A stretch of DNA of 64,000 nt from Linanthus parryae (taxonomy: Eukaryota > Streptophyta > Magnoliopsida > Ericales > Polemoniaceae), in the NCBI GenBank assembly GCA_023055425.1, contig JALGPY010000009.1, positions 18,169,775-18,233,774 on the forward strand. The letters run 5' to 3'. How positions within the stretch are numbered: the stretch's first letter is position 1; each line of letters starts with the position of its first letter. Below are positions 23,004-35,397 of the stretch, piece after piece. The notes beneath the pieces were generated by a model. That model worked only from the letters and a program-made list of their open reading frames with translations, was not told the origin of the DNA and did not search any database. A program made the position numbers and the translations under genes.

Positions 23004-24746
23004 CTTTGCCTTGTTGGCTAGAGTCCAACTTCTAGATACCACTCCTTTGATTGACGCTCTTAGAAGGGTGTTGCAACACTTAAGGTCTAGTATGTCTGAT
23101 GTGGTCACTGGTCTACCCGGGTACTGTGAAACTAATAATTATTAATTCGAATGTCTTGTTGGCATTTTTTTTGGAGGCCACTTTGTTGGGCTTACTATAT
23201 CTGGATATTGTGCACAACGATTGAATTCTAGTTGGGACTATATCATTATTTGACACTGTTATTTACGATGTTGAAATTTTTGATAATATTTTACATATAC
23301 TCTGTCACTCTTATTTTATTTAACACGTGACCCCGTAGCGTTTCTTAGCCTTCCTGTTTTACATGCTAAGGTGTAACTCACTCAGCATTTCTTGCTGACT
23401 TTCAAAAAACTGCGGTCTTTGTTTCATTCCCCCGCAGGTCTAGGAGCAGGAAGCTGGGAATAAGGGAATCGCAAACTTATCTAGTATTTGGTAGCACTTT
23501 TATTATGTCGAACTCTTAGTTAAATTTCACCATGTATAATAGTATGCGTCATTTTGAAGAAGTATGTAATATATAATTATGGGATGAAATGTTCTTGATT
23601 TTCCGCCGCTTCATTATGAGTAGCACCCTCCTGGGCTCTCCGGTCCGGAACGGAAGGAAACAAGGGGTGTTACACTTCAAACCCTAGATTTGAGTGTGTA
23701 TCTTAAGCATACAATATCTAAAGACTAAGGAAACTTATATAGGCTACGGGAGGAAGCTGGAGAAGAAAATACGAATCAGGCTCCTATCATTATTAGGACT
23801 TCTAGTTCAACCTGAACCTAGCCCAAATAAATTTAATAACAGTTAATACCACTAAATAAGTGTTATTGCACTCCTGTACGTATTTTGAAAAATAATATTT
23901 CGAGCTCCTTTTATTAAATACTTATTATCTCCCCATGTTAAGATTACAAATATCTGTCGATTAAAATAATTATTGACTAATTCATTTAATCGACCTCTTT
24001 TCCATGTCCTTGATATTTACCACTTAATTTATTTGATATGTTTTGATATGTACAGATTACCAAGTAATCTACCTGTAGGATTTGACATAATCAAAACTTA
24101 TAAGCTTTATCAAGGGGATATCATCAATCCCATAATCTACCTGCAGGGTTTGACATATTCAAAACATATATGGATTCCTTCGATATATCAATTTACACCA
24201 CGGACTCAATAGTATCACCCAACTCATCGAGGTTATTGACTCCATAGAAATATCTTTCACTTGACTTGTCAAAGCAATAACTACTAAATACATGTGCACA
24301 TTGACTATCTAAGTATTAAGATAATAAGTGATCACAATTACCATGTGACGCAACTTATCTTGTTAATTCAGTACAAGGAAAATGGTCTCAACTTGGTCAT
24401 GTTCAATATACACAAAGTATACTAGCACGTAGAGTTAAAAATATAGTGTGAACTATACCGTTTCCTGTAGCCAAGACATGCCTACTAAAACAATGTGCTA
24501 CAATCGTTCCGATGGTTTGTGTAATTCCATCTAGATTGTGAACTCAAATTCATTTCAAAAAAACCGAAGATATGATCTTCTGTGTGTAAGCTAGACTCTA
24601 CACACAAGATCTTATACTATGTGGAGTAATAGACAACTATGCATATTAATAACATAATGCAAAAACACTGCCCAAAACTATTTTCATAAATGTCGAAATA
24701 AAATAATCCTATACAAAAATCATGGATTATAGTATTCAATCCAACA

Positions 24747-24758
24747 ATATCCCACACA
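24747..24758 (-). other. Polypurine tract of copia A
   Basis: Minus strand TGTGTGGGATAT sits immediately before the LTR start TGTTGG, in the usual copia arrangement. It fixes the LTR boundary at 24746/24747. Confidence 0.7.
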
Positions 24759-24761
24759 GAC

Positions 24762-25619
24762 TCAAAGCCATGTAGAAACACATCTCAAACCCATTCCGTC
24801 GACGTGACCACCGAATTTCTTAGCTGTCAAACACTTCGTAAATGGGTATGTCGGTTTATCCGTTGATGCAACCTTCATCACTGCCACATCACCTCTGTGC
24901 ACGAATTCTCTAATCAAATGATACTTACGCTCTTTGTGTTTTCCTTTCTTGTGAGCTCTTGGTTCCCTCGAGCTTGCAACCGCACCGCTATTATCGCAAT
25001 AAAGCGTCATAGCCGGTTGTGCACTCAGTATCACTCCAAGATCCATTAGAAAGTTTCTGAGCCAAACGGCTTCCTTAGAAGCTTCCGAAGCAGCCACATA
25101 TTCAGCTTCCATGGTGGAATCACCAGTTCAAGATCTCTTGTTGCTCCTCCAACTAATGGCTCTACCTGAAGGATACAAGTATGTGTACCCGATGGATATT
25201 CATGATAAACCAACATATAGTCTCGAGTCCTTTTCACGTACTTCAATATATTTTTTACCGCAGTCCAATGTTCTCTGCCAGGGTTAGACTAATATTTACA
25301 AACCATGCCTACAGTAAAGCAAATATCTGGTCTACTACATAACATCGCATACATGAGGGTTCCTACTGCAAAAGCGTAAGGAACTGCTTTCATGCTTTCT
25401 ATCTCATCAGGTGTTTTGGGACACTGATCCTTAGATATACCGATTCCATGTCTGAAAGGGATTAACCCTTTCTTGGAATCAAGCATGCTAAACCTTGCAA
25501 GAACATTATCAATATAATTGTCTTGTGACAAGCCCAACATCCTATTTTTCCGATTTCGCATAATCTTGATCCCTAGAACGTATGGTGCTTCTCCCAAGTC
25601 TTTCTTATCAAATTGACTT
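24762..25619 (-). pseudogene. Copia A reverse transcriptase (3' end) and RNase H
   Basis: The 3' half of a copia pol gene. It begins abruptly inside the reverse transcriptase at the insertion point of solo LTR 2 with KDLGEAPYVLGIKI, then NYIDNVL, a GTLMYAMLCSRPD block, and RNase H with MEAEYVAASEASKEAVWL and LYCDNSGAV. The reading frame is broken between the RT end and RNase H (around 25046-25290) by at least one frameshift, so it is non-functional. It pairs with the 5' half at 54414-57691. Confidence 0.85.
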
Positions 25620-26086
25620 GATAATGTTATACCCCGTATTTCATTTAGGGGTTATTTCGTAATTTCGAAAAACAATATTGGAAAATTTCAAGAAATTTCT
25701 ATTTCAAACTTATTCTTGATTTCTTCTTACTTCAAAGTATAAGGGTGTCACTGGACATCTATGATTAGATATGATTTCGTTTTTGAGGTTATTTTGTAGT
25801 TTTGGAAACTTGAATTATACTATTTGAAACTTATTGTGTATATTTGGGAGATACTTGTAGTTATCTAAAAATTAGATTTTGACATTTATACACAAGTGAT
25901 TTATTTCAAATATTTTGAAAATTTATAATTTATAAAAAGTAGCTTTTATGTGACAACTAGTAATGGAAAATTACATTTTCACCCCTCAATTTTTGATATT
26001 TTATATTTCTACCCCAACTAACTAGTTGGAAGAATTATAATTTCCCTCCAATCCCTTCCTCACAAACCTGGCCAACTCTCATTACA

Positions 26087-26160
26087 ATATATATATATAT
26101 ATGTGTGTGTGTGTGTATATATATATGTGTGTATATATATGTGTATATATATATATATAC
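26087..26160. repeat. TA/TG microsatellite
   Basis: Alternating TA and TG runs. The TIR element is inserted at its right edge, and a TA run resumes on the other side at 27922, which hides any target-site duplication. Confidence 0.85.
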
Positions 26161-26173
26161 ATAAAGATAATGT

Positions 26174-27921
26174 GGGTTGAAGACAAAATGCACCCTCGTT
26201 AGATGGGTTATATACAAAAACAACCCTGTTGTTCGGGGATATACAAAAACCACCCTGACGTTAGACAAATACCACCCCTCTGTTAAAGTCAGTTAGTAAA
26301 TGGTAGAATTTATTTTTTTATGATAATTTTGCCCCTATTTGTGTTTTTGAGTTTACTTTGTTCATGTTCTTATGTTCTTGGTGTTCTTGAACACCACCAC
26401 CAGCAACACCACACCACCACCAACACCACACAACCACCAACACCACCACCATATCACCATCACCACCACCATCACCAAATCACCACCACAACTAACACCA
26501 CCACCAAATCACCCCCCTCCACCACCACCACCAAAAACAACAACAAAGTCCAAAGTATCTATAAATAAGCTACATATAAATTCAAAGTAAGATACAAACA
26601 TTTTTTCAAAATTAGATTTCTTTCATTTACAAAATTCAGATATCCTAATTCAAACAAAGGCTTCAACTTCAAACATTCAAACCCAAAATACACTTTCTCA
26701 AGAAAAGATGGAAGTTTTCACAATCAAGAAAACTAATAAAAAACACAAAAGATCGATTTGAACCTCAGATACAACAGCGGGGATAGACATTCCGGGAAGA
26801 AGAGCCAGGGCCTCGAAATCGGACTCCATTCTCCGATATAGTGTAACTTGTTCGAAACCTATTGGGAGACAAATCCTCATTTGGGACAAGAAAATCCTAG
26901 CTGCGACTTGACGAGGATATCCCGAAAGCCTTCACCGTCGATTCCACAACCCTAATTGCATCTTCTCGTTTCCGTACATCTCCCACAAACCCAGTAGTCT
27001 GTCAATTGGAAGCAACACCACAATAATGAATTGGAGACGAAACCCATCAATGAATAGAACAATCAACAAGATGGGTTTCTGGAATTGAATAATTACATCC
27101 TATCAATTGAAGCATTCAACAAAAATAAATTGGAGACAACCCCATCAATGAAGAGAACAATTAACGAGATGAGTTTATGAAATTGAATAAATAACCTGGA
27201 TGCGGAGAGATCGGAGAGGGGTGACGACGGAATCGAGGACGTCTTTACGGCGACCCATGATAGAGATGGAGGCTCCATGTTTGCCCAACTGGAGAGAAAT
27301 CTCGTAGCCGATGCCGGAGCCAGGGCCGTGGTGAGTCCGCCGCAAAACATATGCATATCTTTGAGGACTATCTCTGCCGATTCGTAATCGAAAAAAGCGA
27401 GCTTCGATTCGGCGTGTTGGAACTCGATCGAGATTGTTGTGGGTTCGATTCAAGTTTCAACGCCCAAACTGTCGGGTAATCGATTGAATTTGAGAGGAGG
27501 ATCTGAGATGGGTTCTTTTCGCAGCTAGTGGGTGTGTTATGGGTTGGAATGAGAGAGAGAGATTTCTTCAAGGAGGAGGAGAAGGAGAGTTAGAGCGACA
27601 TACGAGAGATGAGAGACAGACGAGCGATTAATTTCTTCTGGGTGTGTTCTGGGTTTTGGTCGGTTGGCTTGGGAGTTGAAGAGAGACAGACGAGAGATGA
27701 CAGAGAGAGAGAGAGAGAGTTACATATTGAATAGGAAGAGAAAAAGGGTATTAATATGGTGTCATTTTTCTCCCATCTTAGGGTAAATATGTCTTTTTAA
27801 CCCTCCGTTAGGGTTCCGTTACATTCTGTCTACAAACAAGGGTGGTTTTTGTATATCCCCAAATAACAGGGTTGTTTTTGTATATAACCCATCTAACGAG
27901 GGTGCATTTTGTCTTTAACCC
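26174..27921. mobile_element. Non-autonomous TIR element (Pack-MULE-like) with a captured gene fragment
   Basis: A 1,748-bp element with long terminal inverted repeats. 26174-26256 and 27839-27921 are 83 bp each and match at 80 positions after reverse complementing; the outer ends are GGGTTGAAGACAAAATGCAC and its complement. Long TIRs and a captured host exon pair suggest Mutator-like (Pack-MULE) elements, but the 9-bp duplication that would prove it cannot be seen in the TA tract. No transposase is present. It includes an ACC/CAC-rich stretch (26390-26530), whose open frames are low complexity, and a GA run near 27701-27719. Confidence 0.75.
26850..27335 (-). pseudogene. Captured fragment of peroxisomal 2,4-dienoyl-CoA reductase (SDR family)
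   Basis: Minus strand, two exon pieces and one intron. Exon piece 1 (27196-27335) encodes the Rossmann start GSGIGYEISLQLGKHGAS followed by IMGRRKDVLDS, the nucleotide-binding part of plant short-chain dehydrogenases of the 2,4-dienoyl-CoA reductase type, which act in peroxisomal oxidation of unsaturated fatty acids. The exon ends CAG|GTTATT. The intron is 26999-27195. Exon piece 2 starts at 26998 and reads GDVRKREDAIRVVEST, as in the same family; the frame then breaks and later sense-like codons (DLSPN) continue in another frame. No catalytic Tyr-Lys part remains. The fragment sits inside the TIR element, so it is a transduplicated copy and not the working gene. Confidence 0.75.
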
Positions 27922-29383
27922 TATATATATATATATATATATTCATCCTTACTACACTCAATGAACCACTAACACTCCCATCTCCATCAAGTCCATCATT
28001 CCCCATCTCCATCACTTCATTTCTTTACATCTTTTCTTCTCAAGAGCACTCATGCAAGCTTTCTTCCCTCTTTCCAAACTCCATTCCCGTCTTTGGGTGT
28101 TGACCTCCCAAAAACACCATGAAAACTTCTTTTTCTAGCATCCAAAGCATGAAATACTTGAGCCCAAGGTTGGTAGAATCATGATAGGGAGTTCTTTCCC
28201 ATTACACTCAAGAACTGGAAGAAATTTCACTCTTTCACTCTCCCCCCTTCTTGAATCTTGTAGTAAATATTTCTCCTAGCCTTGAATTCATGCTTGCATG
28301 TCTATGTTTAGCATTGATTTATGAAAATTCATCTTAGATTTATTCATATCAAAACTTGATTCTTCGTTTTCTTGGCTTGATTATGAGTTTGACACTTGAA
28401 TGTTCTCTATTTCATGAAACCCACACTAGAACCCGCATGAACTTTGTGTAATCTTGTTAGTTGCACTTGAGTCTCAAGAAAACTTGATAAATTTTTTTCA
28501 AGAGCATGTAAAAATATTATTTCATGCTTAAAACAATGTTATTTGGGTGATAATCAAATCTTCTTAACTTGCATGTACTACTAGAACCATTCTTGTTATT
28601 TTTGGAAAATTTGCATGTTGATACAATCTGACCAGTTTGTGAAAAAAATGAATTATCTAAAAAAAATTGTCTCTGTAATTTTTTTTACTCTTGCATATTT
28701 TGAAACGAGAATCAGATAAGATCATTTTGAGAAAAAATCAACTCCATAGAATTTTTAGTTAAGGAGATATGGTCCTTTGAACTTGCACATTTTCTGAAAC
28801 TCTGTTTCTGGACAAGTTTTGCCTTTTATTTGTTAAAATCCCACTTTTCATAAACATTTGGCAACTCATCTTTATAGTGTTGTAAATAGACAAATTTAGG
28901 GTCAATTAAGCATAATATGACATTTATTGCTATTCTCCAAGTAGTAGCAATCACCTTTTAAACTTGAAAGTTTTTGCCAAACTCTGCTGCAGTGTTTGTT
29001 ATTTTTGTAACTTGAATTTTGTTATAGATTTGCATGATTTTTTTGATTTTTATGAAATTGGACACATAAATGTTGATCCCAAATTAATTTCATGACTTAG
29101 GAGATGTTTTGATATGGTAAATTTGGCTCTAAACTCAGAGCTACAATTTTGTCCAGAATTGTACTTTCACATTTTTTAGAAAACTTGAGTTTTTGAACTT
29201 CCAAGTGATTTGTTGGACTTATTTTGATAAGTGAAAATCCTTTTATGTGAATTTGTGACATATAAGACTATATGGCATGTAGGGTTGCATTGTTTATGGA
29301 TGTTTAAATTAGTTTTAACAAGTACGTTATACGTGTGATTGTAGAAAACAGCCTCGTAAGAGAGAGTGGTTGCGTTCGAGTGC

Positions 29384-29449
<66 letters not shown>

Positions 29450-30015
29450 ATTGGTTGTGCTTAATATCAGTGGTAAGTATATATGTGCGGCCCTTTCTTA
29501 TCAAAATGTGCGTATGTGTGTGAAGTTCTAAATAAATGCTTTGTTATATGAAAAAGTATGAGAATGCATGTTTTCTACTGGAAAGTTGTTAAAATGATTT
29601 ATTCATCTCCTTTGAGAACTCTCGGAAATTAATTGTGAAGTATTGATTACGATAAAGAGAAGAATTAAGACAATTCTAATAGATTTAGGACGATGTACAG
29701 ATTTGTGTTATTTATGGCTCCGGCCGGAGGCGCCAAACGATCCTCCTATTACTTATGGCTACGACCACCGAAGCAATGCTTCATATTATAGGATAGAACT
29801 TAAATTTTCACAAATCATCCCCCGAAGAGCCAAAATGTACCAAGGTATTGCGGCCAAGGGGTTTGTAGAGATATAGAGTGCTACGTATACTTGTAAGGGC
29901 CACTACGGTATAGGGGTGTCGACACTTAAGGCCTTTAGCTAATGTTTTGAGCGGGGATTGACGTATGGGCTCCCTTAACGCTCGTGTCAAATAGGGTTTG
30001 ATAGACCCTAGAAGG
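27922..30015 (+). other. Middle part of solo LTR 2
   Basis: Non-coding LTR body resuming after the TIR element: a TA run (27922-27941), AT-rich sequence, a TTAC microsatellite and the conserved GC-richer segment 29711-29960. The open frames here are short and match no protein family. Confidence 0.6.
29384..29449 (+). repeat. (TTAC)n microsatellite
   Basis: About sixteen uninterrupted copies of TTAC, inside solo LTR 2. It creates the spurious Leu-Thr-Tyr repeat open frame at 29335-29523. Confidence 0.9.
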
Positions 30016-30210
30016 AACCCTTATGTAAGCTCAATGCAGGTTCAAGAGTCTATTTCAAGGCCTTGAAACAGCTTTCAAAGGCTTGAAACTGGCCGAGCCT
30101 TATATGCATGAACTAAGGGGGAGTTTGTAATTCTGTTTGACCTGCTAAATCCATGTGCTTGATATATTATTACTTGATGATGAAAGACAAAGTATTTTGA
30201 CATGTTTAAT

Positions 30211-31573
30211 TGTTGGAATAGGTGCCCTAGAGCAATATATATTTAGTATGAACAATATTATTGACTAGAATATTCATTTATTATTTATTATGATATTTAA
30301 TATAATGAAGTCCTTAGATACAATGTGTTGTTTATCTTAAATATCACTAGTCCATTATATTTAATATGACGATCAAATATAGACTAGTATGTGTATAGAT
30401 TGGTATGGAGATATTAAGTCTAACACATGGGTATGCATTAGGAGTAATGGCATACTGGATTGACCCACAACGAGAAAGATACATTAGATTATGTTAAAGT
30501 CACAACCGCTTCTCGTAGCGCTAATATAATTGCAATCCTTAGACTTGAAGTCACTAGATACTCTAGTTGTGAAATATCGTGCTTTGATGTTATCAAACGT
30601 TACACCGTAACTGGGTAATCATAAAGGTGGTTATCGGGCATGATAGGAAGCAAGCTTAGAGATCGTAGTGATGTAGAGAGGATTTGTCCCTCCCACATAA
30701 TGGGAGAAAATATCTACGGCCACTCGAGGGATGAGGCTTATTGAATGTCTGGCCAAACTCTGACAAATCAATATGGAGATATTGATGTTATCTCCTTGCA
30801 TAAGTATATTCCCAGGATCGAGGAACTTTGGATTGGATATACGAGTGTGATATTGGGCACAAAGGTTTGTCGGGATAATTGATTTATTTATATTAGTTGG
30901 GAGCATGAATGTGTTGCTAGACACCACTCCATGTTAGTAAAATTTACTACCAGCTAAGTAGAAACCTATGGGGTCACACGTCAAATAGAGTTGAACTAGA
31001 TTTGGGATTAATTAATATGATTAATTAATGAGAAGGATCACTTTGCAACACCTTGCAGACTTAGTAGGACTAATATGCAAGGAAGGGACTAATCCAAGTT
31101 CATGTAGAACTAGGAAGGGCCTTTATGTAGTTAACAAGGAGTTGTTGGACTATATAAAAGATGCTCTAGCTTCCTTCCCACAACTAATGCTCATAATATA
31201 AGTAAGTGGGAGAGAGAGCAAAAGAGAGTCAAGAGACAAGCTAGGAGGCCGAACCCCCTAGCCGTCCTCTAGCCGTCGGCCACAAGAGGAGGGCCGAAAC
31301 CCTCCTTTGCTTTCTTCGTTGCTTGATTCCTTCTTCCCTCTTCCTACGGTCCAAGATAACACTTGAGAAGGAAGAATCTAGATCTCACCTCTAGACGTGG
31401 ATCAACCGTAGAGACGAGGACAATATTCTTCCTGTGATCCCCCGAACCAAAAGGTACACATCTTCTATGTCCTTCATCATGTTATGAATGTCTCTTCCTG
31501 TGATCCTTGGTGGGCTTTGAGTAGGAATTAAATTTTTGTTATTCCGCTGCGTTACCTACGTCAAAACTCAATA
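30211..31573 (+). repeat. Copia B 5' LTR
   Basis: 1,363 bp, starting TGTTGGAATAGG and ending ACTCAATA (the last dinucleotide is TA where the 3' LTR has CA). A TATA box TATATAAAAG lies at 31151-31160. Compared with the 3' LTR it lacks 58 bp at 30846-30850, deleted between TGTGA direct repeats. The open frame 30631-30927 is a shadow. Confidence 0.9.
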
Positions 31574-31574
31574 G

Positions 31575-31587
31575 TGGTATCAGATCC
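31575..31587 (+). other. Copia B primer binding site
   Basis: TGGTATCAGATCC just after the LTR. It matches the complement of the initiator-Met tRNA 3' end (TGGTATCAGAGC) at 11 of the first 12 bases. Confidence 0.8.
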
Positions 31588-33199
31588 AGAGGTCGTAGTG
31601 CATAACATGATTTTATGTGTTACAGTTTCAGTTTATACACCGTATTGTAAATTTTACGCAAAACTGAAATTAATTGGCATAGTAGATGCAAAATTGAATT
31701 TGATTCAATATAAACAAGATTTAATTTAAAATTAGATGTTTGAATTAGTGAGTTTAATCACATTGGATGTGAATTATTGGGTTCTTGAAAATTAGGCTAC
31801 ATGGGAACATAGTTGAAAAAGGAGTTTTTCAATTATGGAAACAATTATATGGAAACATCCATATGGAAACAACCAAGCTTGGGTAGCAAGGAAGGAAGGG
31901 AGGGAGACTAGGGCCGAAACCCTAGCCGTCCGCCCCTCCTCCATGCGCGCCAAGCAAGGCCGCGGGTCACTAGGGGCAGCCGGCCTAGGGCCGGCCCATG
32001 TGGCGTGCGGTGGTCCTTGGGGTTCGGCCTAGGCTTAGGTTGGACCCCTTGGATCTTTGTAACCCTAATTACCCAATTCAAGTAAAATTGAACAAGCGCG
32101 TTAAAAATTGGTTTTAAATGTATTATGTGCTTTGTTGCTTGGTGGATGGATATGGCCTAGGTTGTGTATGTTTATTGTTTTGTGGTTTGGTTTACGGCTT
32201 GCAAGCTGATCAAATTAATGTAATAATTAATTAGGTTTTACAGCCTGCGAGTCGTTTTTCTCCTCAACATGTGAGTATTTTATTTATTTATTTATTTATT
32301 CTAGATGTTAGACTAGAATTAGAAATATTTAGATGATAGCCAAGAGCATGGAGAAGAAGACCGGAGAACCAATGAAGCCAAAAGACGAAGAAGACACCCT
32401 ACCCTAGGCGCGCGATTATGGTGGAGCACATGTAGATGAGCTTGTCACTTTAGGGCAAATAGATATTATCATTGGCTTGATAATATCTTAGTCTAGGGGC
32501 CATATCCATGCCACGTTATTTTTCTTTTGGTGGATGTTTATTATTTATGTTTTGTTATTTATTTTGTGTGTATGGCGATACTAGCAAAACGTTGAAAAGA
32601 TAATAATAAACAAAGATGGTCTTTTATTGTGGATTGCCCAATCCGATTAAGTAGATCATCCAACAAAACAAATTAAGAATAATTAAATCCCTGAAATAAG
32701 ATATTGCGTTTTGCCTTTTCTTGCCTTAAACACCATTCATGATCAGGGTTTATTAAAATTCGGGCTTGCCAAAGCAAGACGATTTTAATTTACCATGATG
32801 TGTTGCGGACGACACGAGCTAGTAATGTTTATGTTGAAGCAAGAGGTTGGACGCAACTAGGAAAGACTCAATTGGATTGGTGAACCTAGAGGCGTGACAA
32901 TTAGGCGTTATCCAAAGGATAAAGAATAAAGAGTTATTCACCGTGGCATGGGATGCAATTGGAATGGTTCCTACCTGAATAACCAATTCTTGGGTGACTT
33001 GCCAAAGCAAGCTCAAGAAGAAGTCAAAAAGGGATCTTGGACCTACTAGAAAATATAATGATATTTTCCGCATTAATGGTGAGGGCTATTAATCCGAGAA
33101 AAATAGTAGGAGCTATATTTAATGATCTAGCCATTGTTAAATATAGTTAAATTGTTCAAAATACTAAAATTGCACATTTCTCGTTTTGTAGAATTCCAA
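31588..33199 (+). other. Copia B untranslated leader
   Basis: About 1.6 kb between the PBS and the gag start, with no supported gene. It contains a GC-rich island near 31890-32040 and an AT-rich remainder. The minus-strand open frames 32819-33073 and 33127-33360 are shadows. Confidence 0.6.
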
Positions 33200-33283
33200 A
33201 TGGCAAAAAACATCGCATCGACTTCATCCCTACGATATGTCCTTGAGAAGGATAAACTATCTGGAACAAATTTCCTTGACTGG

Positions 33284-33916
33284 TGTAGATAGTGCTTTCT
33301 GGACAGGCAGATCCTAGCCACGTGGCGACCATCCAGCACACCATACTGTGCTCCACACACACTCGATCACCAGCTGCGCTGATCCACGTGGGGGCTGCGA
33401 GACAGGGCCCTCGCATACCACCGCACGGGACTTGTAGGGACTTAGTGGTTTGGAGGCTAGAGTAAATCCTGTCGCGCGCGAGCGACAACTTAGCCCGCGC
33501 GCGACCCCTAGTAACTGCTTTTGAGAGATTTATGGCACGAGCTCCATAAACCCAGTCAATCCGGTCAAACCCGGTCAACCTCGTAACGGTTCCGGTATAC
33601 GCGGATAACGTGCTCTAACGGTCCCTATATACGCAGACGAACGTGCCGTTGTGGTTAAGCTAATTAAGCCGCCATTGATGGGCGCATTAACCACACTAAA
33701 ACGGTCACATTCTCCGTTATATATAGGATCGTTAACCCTTCCATACAGGGGAGAGCCACCTGAGATACGCGGAAGCTCTGCCAAAATCCTGTCTCTCTCT
33801 CATACAGTGCTATTGCCTTACTCTCTCCCTACACACAGCCTTACACTTCCTGTGTCCTTTCTATCCTCTACTCTTGGTGTATATTGAATTCTCTCTGCCA
33901 GATTCTCTCGTACACA
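33284..33916 (+). repeat. Tat element 5' LTR
   Basis: 633 bp, TG..CA. By hand count it differs from the 3' LTR at about 23 sites and has no indels. It has a GC-rich CGCGCGC patch and a TATATATAGG near 33718-33727 that could be the TATA box. The minus-strand open frames in it (33156-33578, 33575-33784) are shadows. Confidence 0.95.
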
Positions 33917-33936
33917 TTTGGTGAACCCGACGTGAA
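33917..33936 (+). other. Tat element primer binding site region
   Basis: TTTGGTGAACCCGACGTG follows the LTR, in the place of a PBS. I could not name the complementary tRNA with confidence. Confidence 0.5.
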
Positions 33937-33955
33937 CTTACCATTGCAAGCAACC

Positions 33956-35394
33956 ATGTCTCATGAAGATGATGTCAGTAACAGATCGCCTTCCACAAAG
34001 ACCACTTCAGGAGAGGAGACCCGCCGTACTCCTACAGCCGCCGGTGAAGCTCCGACGTTAGAGGCCTTGGAAGCTACAATCCAGAACCAGGCGAAGGCTC
34101 TCAAAGCTCAATCTGCGCAACTGGAACGGATAATGGCTATCCTGGGGACTCTCGTCCCAAATCCCGCATCAGCCACCACCGTCTCTCAGGGAGGAGGAGC
34201 TTCCACCACTCAAGGATTGGGAGTGTCAACCACACCACCCAATCCTAACCTTCAACTCCACCGGCAACGACGCAGTTACCCTCAGTTCAGGGGCAAACAG
34301 CTCAAATGTTGCCTCTTACCGCTCACGTGCCTCAACCGCCAATCCTGGCATCTAATCTGTCTTCACAATATCCTTTGCCTCCTCCGCCGGCGGCGTGGGG
34401 CAATGCAAATTCACAGTACGTTCCTAGCCCTTCCGCGGCATATGTGTCGCCTCCAACTGCAACAACTCCTCCTCCTGTTGCTGGGGGAAGTGCGCCGGAG
34501 TGTATGACGTCGCTGCAGCGGCGCATAGAAACTATCCTAGATAATCAACTGTTCGCGGACACCATAATCCCGAAGCTTGACAACGATCCACCTATCTCAC
34601 GCGAGATCTACCTCATGCCTAACCCTGCTGGGTACAAGGCTCCTAAATGGGACAAGTTCGAAGATGTCAATGGAAACGCCCACGAGCATGTCATGCGTTT
34701 CATCGATGTGATGGGGACATACGGGGCTGATCCTAAGCTGCTGATGCGCGAGTTCCCGAAATCCCTGGGGAATGTGGCCTATAAGTGGTACAGGACGTTG
34801 GAAGCTGGATCCGTAAAGACCTGGGACGACATGGTTCATATGTTTTACACTAAATTCTTCCAGATGGAAGAAAATGTGACAATGATTCATCTCTCGCGGA
34901 TGTACCAGAAGCGCGAGGAGGATGGAGTGACATTCATCAAGAAGTTCAGGGCCAAGTCCTTGGAATGCAAAGACGTGATACTTGAGAGCAGACTCGTGGA
35001 GATATGCCTGCAATGCATGCGAGACGAGTACAAAGGTATGCTTATCAACCTGCAAACTCCTACATTTTCGAAGCTGATAAAATGAACAAAGAATATAGAG
35101 CCTACAGTGGAGAGGCAGAAAAAGAAGCACGCCCCTGAGAGATCCCCGAGCGGGACCACTTTTAAAATTGGGAGGTTCAGCTACAAGAGAGGACGTGAGG
35201 CTGAAGTGAATACGGTCTCGCACCAAAAGCAGCCGAAGGTAGTAAACTTCGATGCGCCACCTCTGCCATGTTCGGTAGAGGAAGCGAGTGAACTGTGCAG
35301 ACAATGGCGTAAGGATGGTATCCTGCCGCCGCTCGAAAGAACACCCTCCAAGGAGATGGTGAGGGACCCAAAGTGGTGCGAATGTCGCGGATAG
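33956..35394 (+). pseudogene. Tat element gag
   Basis: Starts at ATG 33956 (MSHEDDVSNRS). The N-terminal part has a coiled-coil-like stretch (LEALEATIQNQAKALKAQSA) and a Pro-rich linker. A frameshift lies between about 34230 and 34275, and the frame carries on through the retrotransposon gag core (APKWDKFEDVNGNAHEHVM, then LGNVAYKWYRTLEAGSVKTW). A stop occurs at 35083-35085, after which the same kind of sequence resumes. The end has WCECRG, a stop, then MHPTTDC, a damaged Cys/His motif usual at the end of Tat gag. Gag would form the particle that packages the RNA. Confidence 0.8.
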
Positions 35395-35397
35395 GTC

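Larger units (their letters stand above)
17348..23674 (+). mobile_element. Solo LTR 1, chromovirus (Tekay/Del)-like, interrupted
   Basis: Begins TGTAATACCCCGTC and ends AGGGGTGTTACA, the matched ends of plant chromovirus LTRs. It contains the characteristic region near 23366-23460 (ACTCACTCAGCA then CCCGCAGGTCTAGGAG). No gag-pol lies between the ends, so it is a solo LTR. Subtracting the Helitron inside it leaves about 3.2 kb. Flanking five bases are CTCCA (left) and CTTCA (right), a possible TSD with one mismatch. The CT run near 17981-18012 and the Pro/His-rich open frames at 17494-18347 belong to its leader and are not genes. Confidence 0.7.
17066..24746 (-). repeat. 3' LTR of copia A, interrupted by a solo LTR
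   Basis: On the minus strand the LTR starts TGTTGGATTGAATAC at 24746, directly after the PPT. It runs to 23675, is interrupted by the solo LTR 17348-23674, and resumes from 17347 to about 17066, for a net length of about 1.35 kb. A TATA-like TATATAAG on the minus strand (23734-23741), followed by leader-like sequence, marks its promoter. The segment near 17066-17160 has the look of a copia LTR end. Confidence 0.6.

Noticed and set aside
26320..26590. His/Thr/Pro-rich open frames
   Set aside because: Produced by an ACC-type microsatellite inside the TIR element.
29335..29523. Leu/Thr/Tyr repeat protein
   Set aside because: Translation of a TTAC microsatellite.
33156..33784. Minus-strand open frames of 140 and 69 codons
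   Set aside because: They lie antisense across the Tat 5' LTR and recur in the 3' LTR at 47109-47641; no protein family is recognised.
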